DNA from: Epiperipatus broadwayi
Taxonomy: Eukaryota > Onychophora > Udeonychophora > Euonychophora > Peripatidae
DNA length: 64,000 nt
Direction: 5' to 3'
NCBI GenBank assembly: GCA_028023455.1
Contig: JAQFVV010006451.1
Span: forward strand, 62,001 to 126,000
Below are positions 1 through 11,335 of this stretch, piece after piece. The notes below the pieces were generated by a model, which had not been told where the DNA came from, searched no databases, and saw nothing but the letters and a program-made list of their open reading frames with translations. The position numbers and the translations under genes are program-made. Position 1 is the stretch's first letter; every line of letters begins with the position of its first letter.

Positions 1-602
1 TGGAATAAATTTTTCAAATATTATCTTTGCAGCTAATAAAAGTCTATTTCTTTTTATTGCCCAAAAGAAAAATATTTAATTATTCTCTACTATTCTGATT
101 TGTTTGAAATCAACAACCCTTGAATGAACTGAATAATTTAGTAAACTAAAAAAAAAGAATTTGGTAAGAAATCAAGCAATAAAACCACCAGGTGATAGAA
201 ACTCTAGGTTTTTTTTTTTTCAAACTTTTTTATATCATTCATAAAATACTTGTTTTAGAGTTAAAAAAATATAATAAAATTACCAAATGTGTTGTTCAGA
301 TTTTATGATTAAGTTCTACTATACTTTGTTTCTATTATTAGATTGTGATAATAATTCAGTTTTTACTTTAAAGAAAATTAATAATTGATAATTGAAATAT
401 TATTTTGTATATATGTATACTATATATAAGTTCATTTATTATGATTTAATACAATAATGTTAACCTAAAGATTTAATAGTAAATTATTTGAAATTAAAAT
501 ATTATTGTTTATAATAGAGTATGCATATACGTGTGAATTATATAGATGTTTAACACTTAATAACTTGTATTCTGTTAAAATAGAGTATTTTTACTTTATT
601 AA
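1..602. other. Anonymous AT-rich DNA
   Basis: I see no gene, RNA or clear repeat here. It is A/T-rich sequence with short homopolymer runs. Confidence 0.5.
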
Positions 603-893
603 TAATTAATAATCAGCCATTAAGCTAATGCACACATGCTTTGTAGATTTTTAACTATAAATGAACAACCTCACTTTCCAAACACAAGATAAAGTAACTT
701 AAAGAGATCACTTATCATCTTCATGCTCTCATTTCCAAATGCTTAAGATTTGCCCATACATAAACATTTGGGTTGAAATGATAGATGGATTCATTCTATC
801 TTTTCACGAAGACTTTATCTTGTGCTTGGAAAGTAAGAGTTAAAAATCCACAAAGCCCATATGCATTAGCTTAATGGCTGATTATTAATATTA
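603..893. repeat. Inverted-repeat element, about 290 bp
   Basis: The left arm begins with a stretch containing aatcagccattaagctaatg and is mirrored near 865-892 by cattagcttaatggctgatt. The arms continue inwards through 'tttccaa(g/a)cacaagataaagt' versus 'actttatcttgtgcttggaaa'. No coding potential is visible, and the form is that of a non-autonomous hairpin element. I could not identify flanking target duplications. Confidence 0.7.
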
Positions 894-1316
894 CAGTTTA
901 TAAAACACAGAGCTATATAAAATAAATGTCTTATGTATTAATAATTGTAAAATTTTGCATCACTATACATGCATGTCTATGTGCTTATAAATATTCATTA
1001 TGTAAACTACATCTGTAAAGTTTATTGGTTGGTTTTTTAATCTATTGAAATATTTTCAATATTTGTAAGTAGTCAAAATCAGAATGATTTATTTATAATT
1101 TAGAGTGATTGCCATAATTTTCATTTGTCTTCTTATTATAAATTTCTAATCAATAAATTTATTAATTGTTCTCTCAAGTTATTCCAATGAAATTATTTCA
1201 TATTAGCATAATTTAAGTATTGTATATATTTTTTCTCTTGTTTAAAATCCCATAACTAGTTTTGGATTAATAGTATATGGAATATATATAGATATAAATA
1301 AATATTAGAGAATACA

Positions 1317-1631
1317 GTAATTAAAATTTGTTAAGAGAACAAAAAATATAAATGTCACTTAGAAGCACTTTCAACTATCCTTGTAGTCTTTGTCAACTAA
1401 TACTTTGAGAGGTCAACTTTTCCATAATTCTATGATCTTAATGTTTGCTGCCAGCCTATTGATTAAGTCTTGCTTTTATTTAGGCAGGCAGTAAATGTTA
1501 AGATCATGGAATTGTGGGAAAGTTGACCTTTCAAAGTATTAGTTGACAAAGACTACAAGGATAGTTGAAAGTGCTCCTAAGTGCCGCGTTTATAATTTTT
1601 TGTTCTTTTTAACAAATTTTAATTGCTGTAT
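1317..1631. repeat. Inverted-repeat element with opposed hammerhead-like motifs
   Basis: Two arms of about 130 bp face each other around a centre near 1470. Each arm carries a hammerhead-like string: on the plus strand UUGACAA (1543-1549), a stem II of GACUA paired to UAGUU, then GAAA (1567-1570). The minus-strand copy has the same core at 1390-1396 and GAAA at 1369-1372. The core has A where the hammerhead needs G8, so cleavage is not expected. Related copies lie near 26.2, 34.9, 35.8 and 44.3 kb. The link to Penelope-like terminal repeats is inference, based on the endonuclease-bearing copy at 34.8-35.9 kb. Confidence 0.7.
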
Positions 1632-1691
1632 TTTCTAATATTTATTTATAAGTTTACATATATTATTTTGAAGAAATACAGACATCAATTC

Positions 1692-1747
1692 ATATATATA
1701 TATATATATATATATATAATGTGTGTGTGTGGGTGTGGGTGTGTGTG
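1692..1747. repeat. (AT)n followed by (GT)n microsatellite
   Basis: A run of alternating A/T is followed directly by a G/T run with GGGTGT interruptions. Confidence 0.95.
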
Positions 1748-2655
1748 ATTCTCTTTAGAATTATTTAGATAGAGCTAAGGTAATGAAGATCACTTCTAAA
1801 TTATACACACATTAAGTTATAGATTGTATGATGATGATTAGTTTATCAAAAGACAGTATGTTCATGGTATCACATGGCCTTTAGCATTGATGATGATTGG
1901 CATGCTTACTTTTGAAGTTATTTTCCAACTTATATGTGCATGAACTAAGACCCAAGTTTGGCTTTGACTTAATGATAATTGGCCTAAGAGTTTGTATTAT
2001 GGTCTTTAAATCATGTCACAAATGATAACTTTGACTGTTGTATAGTGATTATTGTTTGTGATACTATGTTTACCACAATTATTATTTATATTGGCTTCCA
2101 ATGCTGATTTTTCTTCATTTATAGTGTTCATATTCATAATTGATATTTATTTGCATTACATCTTACTAATATTTTAATTTTGCAGCAAATATGTAATAAG
2201 TAAATATATTATGGTGAAATTTAACTCTTGAAACATTAAATAATATTTTGCAGAAATATGCTTTCAATTTTTTTAATGAAATCCCTTATCAAACTACTTA
2301 TAGTTTTAAACATTATGTGCAATGATATGTTTGCATTTCAGTAATTGAATGCATGTTTCTGCATTATATTTATTATATAATGTTTTAAAAGTTACACGAT
2401 ACCTTGATTTATTTAATTACTAAATATATTTGTTGTAGTTTATATTGAAGTTATATGTACAGTTGATAATGGATTACATTATAATAATTGAAAGCATGTT
2501 TCTGTAATATATTTATTATTTAATATTTTAAAAGTTAAATGGTACCACATTTTATTTATTTGTTACATATATTTTTGGTAGTGTATGTTGATATTACAAA
2601 TACCACATTGTATATGTAATAGCACTAATGCTAACACAATTTGTCTATGTTATCT
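1748..2655. other. Anonymous AT-rich DNA
   Basis: No gene or RNA is recognised. Two loosely similar segments containing 'gcatgtttctg(c/t)a(t/a)tatatttatta' occur near 2351 and 2494 and suggest an old local duplication. Confidence 0.4.
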
Positions 2656-2820
2656 ATAGTAGTTTTCAAATTTTTTTAATTAAAAAAAAAAAAATTAAAA
2701 ATATTTTAAAAAAAAATTTATTTTATTTTATTTTATATTAAAAAATATTTAATAAAAGGGGGGGTGAAAAAAATAAAAAAAGGAGGGGGGGGGAAGGATA
2801 TATATATATATATTTATTTA
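2656..2820. repeat. Low-complexity A/T tract with G runs and (AT)n
   Basis: Long A and T homopolymers are followed by two G runs (about 2758-2765 and 2784-2791) and an (AT)n run. G runs are rare in this otherwise GC-poor window. Confidence 0.8.
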
Positions 2821-2884
2821 TTGCTTATAATACTTCTTTCATATACACTTCAATGCAAACAATTTTTCTTAAAAACTTCTTTAT

Positions 2885-2930
2885 TTTCCTTACAGTTTCG
2901 ACTGTCCAGCAGTCTTTATCAGAGCTACAA
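2885..2930 (-). ncRNA. Hammerhead-like motif, minus strand, G8 substituted
   Basis: Read on the minus strand, the core CUGAUAA (2916-2922) is followed by a stem II of GACUG paired with CAGUC, then GAAA (2896-2899). Only G8 of the conserved core is wrong (A instead of G), which should abolish cleavage. No opposed partner copy is obvious. It lies just outside the LTR-like unit that starts at 3091. Best read as a fossil of the hammerhead-bearing repeats described elsewhere in the window. Confidence 0.5.
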
Positions 2931-3090
2931 TATTTGAATAATATAAATACATATCCATCATTTCACATATATATAAAAAAATACACACACACATATATAT
3001 ATACATCAAAATATACACATATATTCCCTTCATACCAATACATATACAGATCCACATCACCCCTAGACATATATATATATATATATATAT

Positions 3091-4830
3091 TGTGCCGGAC
3101 AAAAGCTTTAGACTCGCATATACTGACAGCCAGGGTGCCACTAGTCCAAAATTTAGAACTAGACATTTATTTTTAAGGGGTTACAGGATATGCGAATCAA
3201 ATGCGCTGGACTAAACCTAGGGAGAGCAAAAGCTAATGAATGTGGTTCAGACAATTGAGAAAACACTGAGACAAACGTCAGCCAAAATACTTATAAGAAC
3301 TTTTTAAATTTATTAAACATAATAACAAAATAAACATGAAACTTGATCTACATTTACTTAGCAGATCGTAACATTGAGAGTATGCGAGCAGAACTACGTT
3401 GAATACCCAGGCAGACAAGTTCATTTCTTATCTATAACACAATAATGGCTTATATCTTCTTGCTAGCGGTTCGCCCAACCAATTCCCTTTTTCCTATAGA
3501 GACTTAGCAAGATAGATGTTTGTGGAGAATAACGGGACAGTGCAGACGAGCTTTTCTTAGTCCAGAAAAGAAATGTTGGAACCAAGAATGTCATAATTCT
3601 GCAAACGCTCATGGACGAGTACATTAAAACGAGCCAAGGTTAGACTCACACAAGAAAGAAACATGAACTACGTAATCTGAATTATAGCAAATAAATCTTT
3701 ACCAAAAAATAAATAAATCATATATCCTAGAAATTGCTAGCCAAAGCCAAGTTTGATTTCATTTAACGCTGAAGCAAACAAACAAATGAAAATAAAAGAA
3801 AACTACTAAGGTTGGTCTGAGCATTTAACAAGGGTTAATCATAAAACTGAGAAATTATTAAGCATATAAAATATCACTCGCCATACACTCTCGAACAAGC
3901 AACATTTTAAGGTTGAAAATCTTGCTACTAAGATTATAATGTAAAATAAACAAAAATACATTAATATATAAATTACACATCATAAATATAATTTCTTTTT
4001 AAGATTAAGCTGAGATTTGCGAGAGACTTAATTAGAGATTTAGCCCTGATTTTGATATGGAAAGGTAAGTTACTTTGAGATAATATTAATTTTTGTTGTT
4101 CACACAAAGTTCGGTTTATAGAGTCTTCTACAATGGATGTCATTTACTACAGGTTCAGAAGTCTGGAGGCATTATCAGGATCCACTCTGGACTTGACAGT
4201 TAGGTCATGATTGAAGTCATAATTTGGAGCTCAGGAGGTTCATCTTTGGAAAGACTCAGCCCATCATGTTGTGGAGATTCTTCATGGTGTATATTACAAG
4301 CATGGCATCTGAATGACTGCTATTATCGTGGCAAATAGAGTTATTGTCGGTCAATGGAAATTCAACTTGGTGATTCCCATGGCACCAATATCAAAAAAAA
4401 AATTAGTCACTTTCACAATGCAACAGTTCAATAACAGCTAAAATCTGGATCGATCCTCAATAAGAAGAAGCTGAATAAGCTGAGCAATAAAAACTGAATG
4501 AACATAATAGTCTCTTTGAATCCTCCTCTCTGAGTGAGACAGGCTAGGAGCTCACAATCTACCTATCTGGGGGTGTTTAAATGAAACTGGGCTCTCTTGC
4601 CAACCTACCTCCCTATCGTTTTCTTCTTTAGATTCCATTTTCAAAATAAACTTAGCCCCGATACAATCTAATTATATTTTCAAATTACTAATGGAACTTT
4701 TCTTTTAAATCTGTTTATTAACATTTTTTTTTATTTAATCTTCAACAGCTAACTTTATTTTATTTTTACAAAGCAAATTTAAACTCTTTACTTTTTTTAA
4801 AAACTTTACGAACGTCGAACTAATTAATAA
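3091..4830 (-). mobile_element. LTR-like unit 1 (minus orientation), non-coding
   Basis: The first 130 bp (TGTGCCGGACAAAAGC onward) are nearly identical to 5037-5165, so two copies of one terminal module lie 1.95 kb apart. Both units also share a 'ctctgagtgagacaggctag' module (about 4528 here; about 5599 and 5816 in unit 2). Outside these modules the two diverge. A short reading frame across the module is not convincing as a gene. I read it as the downstream LTR of a minus-strand Ty3/gypsy-like element, or a related family member. The boundary near 4830 is uncertain. Confidence 0.45.
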
Positions 4831-5036
4831 ACTCTTTTTGAATATCAAAACATTAAATACGGACAAATCCGAAACCACCTGCATCTTTCCATCAACTTCT
4901 ATTTTACCACTAACTTTATTTCACCTATTTTTGCCTACCGTTTCTGTTTATTTTTCCCAACCATCCGAACAAAACATCTCACGTAAAGTTTTAATATCGG
5001 CTCCCACATTTGGTTGCGCCAAAAATTTCTATCCTA
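4831..5036 (-). mobile_element. Internal remnant of an LTR element with primer-binding-site-like sequence
   Basis: On the minus strand, 5021 to 5003 reads TGGCGCAACCAAATGTGGG. This resembles the retroelement primer-binding consensus starting TGGCGCC and containing a GTGGG block. It sits about 16 bp downstream (minus-strand sense) of the end of LTR-like unit 2, where a primer site belongs. No gag or pol sequence follows, so most of the internal region has been lost. Confidence 0.4.
5003..5021 (-). promoter_or_regulatory. Candidate tRNA primer-binding site
   Basis: The TGGCGC start and spacing from the adjacent LTR-like end fit a reverse-transcription primer site. The TGG start corresponds to the CCA end of a tRNA. 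The priming tRNA cannot be named from this sequence. Confidence 0.4.
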
Positions 5037-7149
5037 TATACCGGACAAAAGCTTTAGACTTGCATATACTGACTGCCAGGGCGCCACTAGTCCTAAATTT
5101 GGAACTAGACATTTATTTTTAAGGGATTATAGGATATGCGAATCGAATGCGCCGGACTAGCTCAATCAAGCAAATGAGATCTATGTTTTTTCCAGTGAGT
5201 TGGAAAGGTAGCACCAGAAAACAAAATCAACTAAGTAAATGAATAAATAAATAATTTTATTAAAAGTATGATTAAATAAACATAAATCTAAATAATAATG
5301 TTTAAAGCACACTTAAAATATGTACTACACGTACATTCGGCAAAATTGAACTAAAATATTTATATGGCTTTGAGAGCGATTTCCTGTGTGTGAAAGAGTG
5401 CAAAATACTGGCAGTAGCAGAAGTATTAGTAAGTATACAGTGATCTCACGCCAGACAAGGGAGGTTAGCTTCCTGCTTATAACCCATAGTTAGGAAAAGA
5501 GATTTATGTCGAAACAGAAGAAATACGAAGGTAGCTTCCAAAACATTAATAATAATAATAAAAAGAGTGTTGAAAGTTATTACTTTCGATCGATTGACCT
5601 CCCTCTGAGTGAGACAGGCTAGGAGCTCATGATCTACCTATTGAGAGGGTTAAAACGATCGTACATGCCCTAATAAATGAATTGGAAGCTTGAAGAAATA
5701 AAACTAAGAACTATTGTATTTCTTAATAGTCTAAGAAATACGAAGGTAACTTCCAAAACATTAATAATAATAAAAAGAGTGTTGAAAGTTATTACTTTCA
5801 ATTGATTGACCTCCCTCTGAGTGAGAAAGGCTAGGAGCTCACGATCTACCTATTGAGAGGGTTAAAACGATTGTACATGCCCCTAATAAAAAAATTGGAA
5901 GCTTGAAGAAATAAAACTAAGAACTATTATAAATAAAGTTTCATGACATAAGTAGAACTAATAATAAAATGGGTCATGAGCCAGAAGTCAATTAAAATAG
6001 TCTGTAATATCCAGACAGCTTTCTATAATAAAAGGAATGTGAGATTATAAATAAACTACTATCTTACTTACTAAGATGTAAATAGGATGGACAGTAATAG
6101 GTTTGAAACTAGCACTCATTAAAAAAAAATATCAAGCACACAGAAATCGAATTACATAAGATACAACCTGAAAAACATTTATATTTAAAAACAAAAGGGA
6201 ACAAATCTAAGACAACATTATTTAAATTGCAAAAATGTAAGGTACCTTAATAATTTATTTAAATGCAAGTGCACTAGACTTCTTAGGTTAGTCCGTTGCT
6301 CTGGATTCACTGACGGTAGGCTTGGGCGAGTTGGTTAGTGGTTTCTTTGGAGCCGGTTCTTATGGCTTTGTAGGCAGTTAATGGAGACACAGGACATCCA
6401 AACCTGTCCTGGCGAGCAGCTTAGCACATCATGGTAAAGAAAATATTCTTGCTGTAGGTTTAATGTTCATTCTAGGTAGAATAATTACCGGATCCGCTTT
6501 CAGAATATGCAGGAATAGTTTGTGCAAGTATCTCTCAGAGTTGGTGGAAGTGTCCCAGAGTTTGTGCAATTCTCCTCTCAGAGTTGGTCTCTGTCTCCTT
6601 GCGCTGGTGCAAGTATACTAGCTGATGCAAGTATTCTAGCTTTTCTAAGATAATCTGAAGGCCTGATTAGAACTTGTTATCTGAATCATATCTTCTAATT
6701 ACAAAACTTTTTCTTTTTAATTAAAATTTAAAAATTCTCTATCTAGCTAACAATAGTTATCTAATTAACGAAATAAATTGCCCTTTACAGATCTCGGAAT
6801 TAACTAATGAAAAATTATTTTCTTTTTGTTTTCTTTCTTTTTAATTGGCCTTATCAATCTAAATCCCCAAATCTGAAAAGCAATCTATTTGTACACTTTA
6901 CTTTTACATAAATTTAACAAAAAAAAATAATCTTAGTTTTCTTTTTTTTTTCAAAATTAAAATTAAAAACCAAATATAACTGTGGTATTAAAATATTATT
7001 CCCACGCACATACATATATATTTGTACAAGCATTAAAAAAAAACTTTTAATCAAGTTTTACAAACGAAACCTTATATAAAAATTTATTTTATTTTCTTCA
7101 CCCCTATAAAACTATAATTTTTGTAATGGTGTCTTAAACATCCATTACA
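5037..7149 (-). mobile_element. LTR-like unit 2 (minus orientation), about 2.1 kb
   Basis: Read on the minus strand the unit begins TGTAATGGATG and returns to CATTACA within 30 bases, the same plan as the solo LTR at 29918, which begins TGTAACGGGC and returns to GTTACA. Its other end matches the shared 130-bp terminal module. (AT)n flanks the right end, as with the solo LTRs, so the target preference looks like TA repeats. No protein is encoded. An internal ~215-bp tandem duplication lies at about 5516-5940. Confidence 0.5.
5516..5940. repeat. Tandem duplication, two units of about 215 bp
   Basis: The string aaatacgaag starts at 5521 and again at 5736. Both are followed by matching gtagcttcc or gtaacttcc, (AAT)n, a 'ctccctctgagtga' block and 'ttggaagcttgaagaaataa'. 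The duplication lies inside LTR-like unit 2. Confidence 0.85.
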
Positions 7150-7356
7150 ATATATATATAAGTTCCATACCTACATCTATATATACATATGCATTTCCAA
7201 ATATATACACATACATCTTTTAAACATACATATATATATATATATACACAGTTCTCATACACCCATAGACATATATATACAAATCCACATATACATTTAT
7301 AAATACACATCCATATGTATACTCAACTTACATATATATATATATATATATATATA
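7150..7356. repeat. (AT)n / (AC,AT)-rich microsatellite tract
   Basis: Imperfect TA and CATA repeats, ending in a pure (AT)n run near 7330-7356. No gene seen. Confidence 0.8.
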
Positions 7357-7456
7357 TCCAATAGTAATTTTCTGATATTAGTAACATCAATGATTAATTA
7401 AAATATCACCTAATTTCTTGCTATATCTATGTTTTCATCAATCAAATCTAGCAGTA

Positions 7457-7565
7457 GTCTTGCGTTGTTAGCCAAGAGGTATCGCAGCCGCCATGCAAGC
7501 AAGTAGTTGGTTGCAGACGGTTGTGGGTTCGCGTCCCGGCCGATGCTATGACATAGGAAAAAAAA
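7457..7565 (+). mobile_element. tRNA-derived SINE with perfect 13-bp target duplications
   Basis: A tRNA-like head has an A-box-like tagccaagagg and a B-box gggttcgcgtccc (consensus GGTTCGANTCC). It is followed by a short unique tail and an A run. The 13 bp AAATCTAGCAGTA occur directly before (7444-7456) and after (7566-7578), which marks a LINE-mobilised retroposition. Related copies lie at about 15.6 and 55.85 kb in minus orientation. The source tRNA was not determined. Confidence 0.85.
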
Positions 7566-7641
7566 AAATCTAGCAGTATCAGAAGTTAAAAAACAAGTCA
7601 GATTCCAACAAACATAAACAACTTATCTCCATTAATTAGAC

Positions 7642-10339
7642 CAAGAGTTCCCAAACTTTTTTTGGCTGCAGACCTCTTTATCCAAAAACTTTTAAACCAT
7701 CAACCCCCTTAGTCATTTATTTTACTTACTCAAATGAATAAATTTGTTCAGTACTCAATATTAAATATTTCACTAATATTAAACTTTTTATTTTAATCAC
7801 TTGTGATTAATGACTGAAAAAGATAAAAGGACTACAGAATATGGCATTGTCTTGTGGAACATTTAATATTGAAATCATTTTATTAAACATAAAAATGGAG
7901 TTTAAAAATCAACATTTTCAGACAGAATTAAACATCTACAACAAGGAAAAATTGTAATCAGAATTATAAAAATAAGAATACCAAATAAATTAGCTTGGAA
8001 AACTGAATTTAATAAGATGGATGCACCTGGTGATCTGTCAACAATTTATTTATGTCTGATTTTAAATTAGTGAATTGCATTCTCAAATCTCCACATTCAG
8101 TGATATGCAGTCGATGTCTGTTCTGAAGCATGTTTAAAACTACACTGAAGCCTCTCTCTAACAGATACAGCATTGGAAATGCCAACAAATACTTTTGTAC
8201 AACAGTCCATAGATTAATACAGAAGTGGAATATCTTGTTGCAGCCAAAACTTTTGATAACCCTGTTTGAATTTTACCTTGAGATCCTCAATAAGGCTGAT
8301 GGTTATCAGCTCATCTTGCAAAATTATATTTGGTTCTGCACTAGTAGTGTATGGATTTATTATCTAGTCTGATATTTCCAATGATAGAATATCTTCAAAC
8401 CTAGTTTTGAAATCTAAATGAAGAGCCTACAAATAGTTGGTATACAGCAAAATGTTTTTGTGCCTATCTTAAATAAGTTGGGGAATTGAGAAAGCCCAGA
8501 TTTTGTAATATTTTGCTTAAAAAACATTAATTTGGCAACAAAAGGCAATATGACTGATTTTATTTTAATGAGATTCAAATTGTTTCCTTGTAGTTGTAAA
8601 TTAAAATCATTAAATTTGCCAAATAAATCAGTTAAATAAGCAATATTTGTTTTATTCTTAAGTAAATTTTTTTTCAAACTTGAATCCTTATCTTCCAAAA
8701 ACTTTAAAACAGATTGAAAAAGTGCAAAAAATCTCACCAAACATAAACCTTCTGAAATCCAGTGAACTTCAATATGGAGACCTAATTGATAGAAATCTTC
8801 ATTACTTTACTCATGAAATGGAGAGAACAATCTGGTGTTCAAAGTGTTACTTCAAATTTTGTTCACCGTTGCTATAACAAGTTGAAGCGAATGATGCAAT
8901 TTGTCACTAAGTTTTTTGGTTACTAAATGTGGCTTATGGATTATTTTTTGTCAGAACAGATATATTTGTCAATGGAATTGCTTTCCCTCTGAAAAATAGC
9001 TCTGTTATATTAAAATTCAATTCACTTCTGCTAGCAGTTTCTAAAGTTCTAGCAAAAAGCAGCTCTTTGTGCACTTTCTGATCTTGAATAAAGCGAACGT
9101 AAGCCAGCAATGAAGCTTTATTACTAGGTAATGTTGACTTGTCCAATTGGAGGGAAAAAAACATTTTTTTTTTGCAAATGATTAATTAGTTTTTTATGTC
9201 ATGACTCACTTCATAAGTATAACTTTGAACTGTATTACTACTGCTCAAAGGAATCCTTGTGCAGGTTTATGGAGTATAGTATTCAATACCTCTGTGACAG
9301 CCAGTACAATCAGTTTTTCCCCTATTGTGTGCAGCTTGAGAGACTTCTTGATGAGTAGGAATATGTTGTATGATGTTCATAATCCATCATCATTTTGCTT
9401 CAATAATGAAACAAACATATTATCTATCATAGTTCTCTTTAGATTTTTATCTTTAAGTGATTGAAAGTATGACAAATCTCTTTGCTCTTTGTCAGGATGA
9501 ATTCTGCTCATGTGATCTGCTAGTTTTGATGGTTTCATAGCGTCACTCTAAAGATTTTTCCACATATGAGGCACATTGGTAAATGTTTATTTGATAATGA
9601 TGGATCAAATCCTAGCTTCAAATAATCCAAGCTCTACTGTCTGCATTTCTTTTTTGGTTCAGTCATAGTATTATCATAAGACATAAAAACTTTTATTAAC
9701 AAATAATTTTGACAGTCCCTGTGATAAAAAGAACAATAAAGTATGTACTTACTTAAAACAGAAGATTTTTATTCAAATTCAAATAAATAAACTGTGTCTT
9801 TTGATTTTCATTTTCATAGTACTACCTCTCAATTATATTCAAAGTTCAAATCACAAATAAGCACATGTCACATCAAACGAACCAATTTATAGTGTTTATG
9901 AAAGCATGACCAGATGAGACTGATAGATTCTGTTAATATCAAATATCATCTTGTCCCACTGTGAGCAAGTGCAAATATGCAATGTTTTTTCATGTCTGCA
10001 GGTGCTTTGTTATGTTTGATAAAACAATCACAGACATTGTGCTACATGTATTTTCATGCACTCTTACATGTGAATCTTTTAATGACGCATTTTAACTTTT
10101 CATTCACAAGTTTGGTATGGAATGTGTTTTTATCAAAAAAGTGTTTTCTTGAATTATTTTACTTCTTAATTACATACCTATTGAAATCATAGATATTTTG
10201 AAGTAACAAACAAATAGTAGTAGTAAGGGGGTCTATTTTTGCTGTTGTTGACCCCCAAATTTTTTTATTGAAACTATTGATCTCTAGAATTTTCAAATTG
10301 ACCCTAGGGGGTCGATCTTGACTACTTTGAGAATTCTTG
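7642..10339 (-). mobile_element. hAT-type DNA transposon, degenerate
   Basis: The left end CAAGAGTTCCCAAAC is the inverted counterpart of the right end, whose reverse complement is CAAGAATTCTCAAAG. Such C-A-G-rich termini with a TTCYCAAA block are typical of hAT elements of the ZBED5/Charlie kind. A decayed transposase gene lies inside on the minus strand. I find no matching 8-bp target duplication, so the exact ends may be off by a few bases or the duplication has decayed. Confidence 0.75.
8030..9665 (-). pseudogene. ZBED5-like hAT transposase pseudogene
   Basis: Several minus-strand segments in different frames line up with a ZBED5/FAM200-type hAT transposase. The first (about 9460-9665) has a BED-finger-like LICGK followed by MKPSKLADHMSRIHPDKEQR. 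Next (8934-9164) is a catalytic-domain segment with QLDKSTL and LLAYVRF. Then 8414-8740 carries TDLFGKFNDFNLQLQG. Last, the C-terminal dimerisation region (8035-8195) contains YLLERGFSVV and HITECGDLRMQ. Frameshifts and stops separate the parts, so no transposase can be made. Family assignment rests on recalled motifs, not on a search. Confidence 0.8.
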
Positions 10340-10854
10340 AAATACACATATAAAGTTCAACATGATTGTAAAGCTTGAAAGCAAATGTAATAGTAATTTA
10401 ACTAATGCCATCTTTTTGTTGGCTTAATGTTATTAAATAAACTAACTTTTGATCAAACTCATTTGAACTAAACTTGCTTTTTAAGTAAACAAATATATAA
10501 TTAACTAATTATATGTCATATAAATATGTAATAATAGTAATTTATTTACCTACACCCTTCTTAGAAACTCTCCAGTTTCAAGATTATGTGACTAGTAGTT
10601 CTATTTTTAACTGATATGTCAAGTTACTGATGATATCAGGTTTGATTGATGAAAACATATATCTAACAAGATATTAGTTGCTATTTTTACCAATTGCCAT
10701 TTTGAAATACCAGAAATTTTTTTTACAGAGAATGCAGTCAATAATATTTGTAGTTTTACTTATTTGTATGATAATTAAATAATTATTATATATTATTTAA
10801 ACAGAAGATTTTTACAGGTTTAAAGATTTAAATGTTAGAAAATCATGCATAATT
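10340..10854. other. Anonymous AT-rich DNA
   Basis: Nothing recognisable beyond short A/T runs. Confidence 0.4.
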
Positions 10855-11335
10855 ATTCAAACAGAAGTCAATCCCCAGTAATGCATTATTTCTTAAATAT
10901 TATAAATCTCTGAGCACTCTCATGCTAGTAAGAGTTTAAAAAACTTAAGTGAATCACTTGCATTTACAGCATACATTCTATATACACCAACTCTTACAGA
11001 CCATGATTAAATCAAGGCTTGAGTCTATTGTGTGTCTGATGTTATAATCAACAATTCAGTTGTACAAATCTATTTAACCCATCATAGGAGAAAGACAATG
11101 TCTCATTTTTAACCACCTACAATTAGACAAACATGACTTATCAATGTAAACTTACATAGACTCAAGCCCTGATTTAAGCATGGTCTGTAAGAGTTGGTGT
11201 ACATAGAATGTACACTCTAAACTTACGTGATTCACTTAAGTTTTTTAAACACTTACCAATGGAGAGTGTGTGGAGATTTATAATATTGAAGAAATACTAC
11301 ATTATCGGAGACTGACTTTCATTTGAATAATTTCA
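10855..11335. repeat. Inverted-repeat element, arms about 190 bp
   Basis: Left-arm strings such as 'acttaagtgaatcact' (about 10942) and 'ccaactcttacagaccatga' (10988) are mirrored by 'tcatggtctgtaagagttgg'-like and 'gtgattcacttaagt' sequences at 11176-11241. The loop region (about 11045-11150) is unrelated unique sequence. No protein or hammerhead core was found. Confidence 0.75.

Noticed and set aside
2853-3176. 107-codon frame ending in the LTR module
   Set aside because: It runs through (AT)n/(AC)n and ends in the repeated 130-bp module; the similar frame at 4838-5122 is explained by that shared module.
4528-4560. Hammerhead-like reading of ctctgagtgagacaggctagg
   Set aside because: It has no GAAA and no stem II; it is a conserved LTR module instead.
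7457-7565. Functional tRNA gene
   Set aside because: A and B boxes exist, but the cloverleaf arms do not pair well, an A tail follows and target duplications flank it, so it is a SINE.
8130-9464. Plus-strand frames at 8130, 8680 and 9201
   Set aside because: They are antisense shadows of the minus-strand hAT transposase pseudogene.
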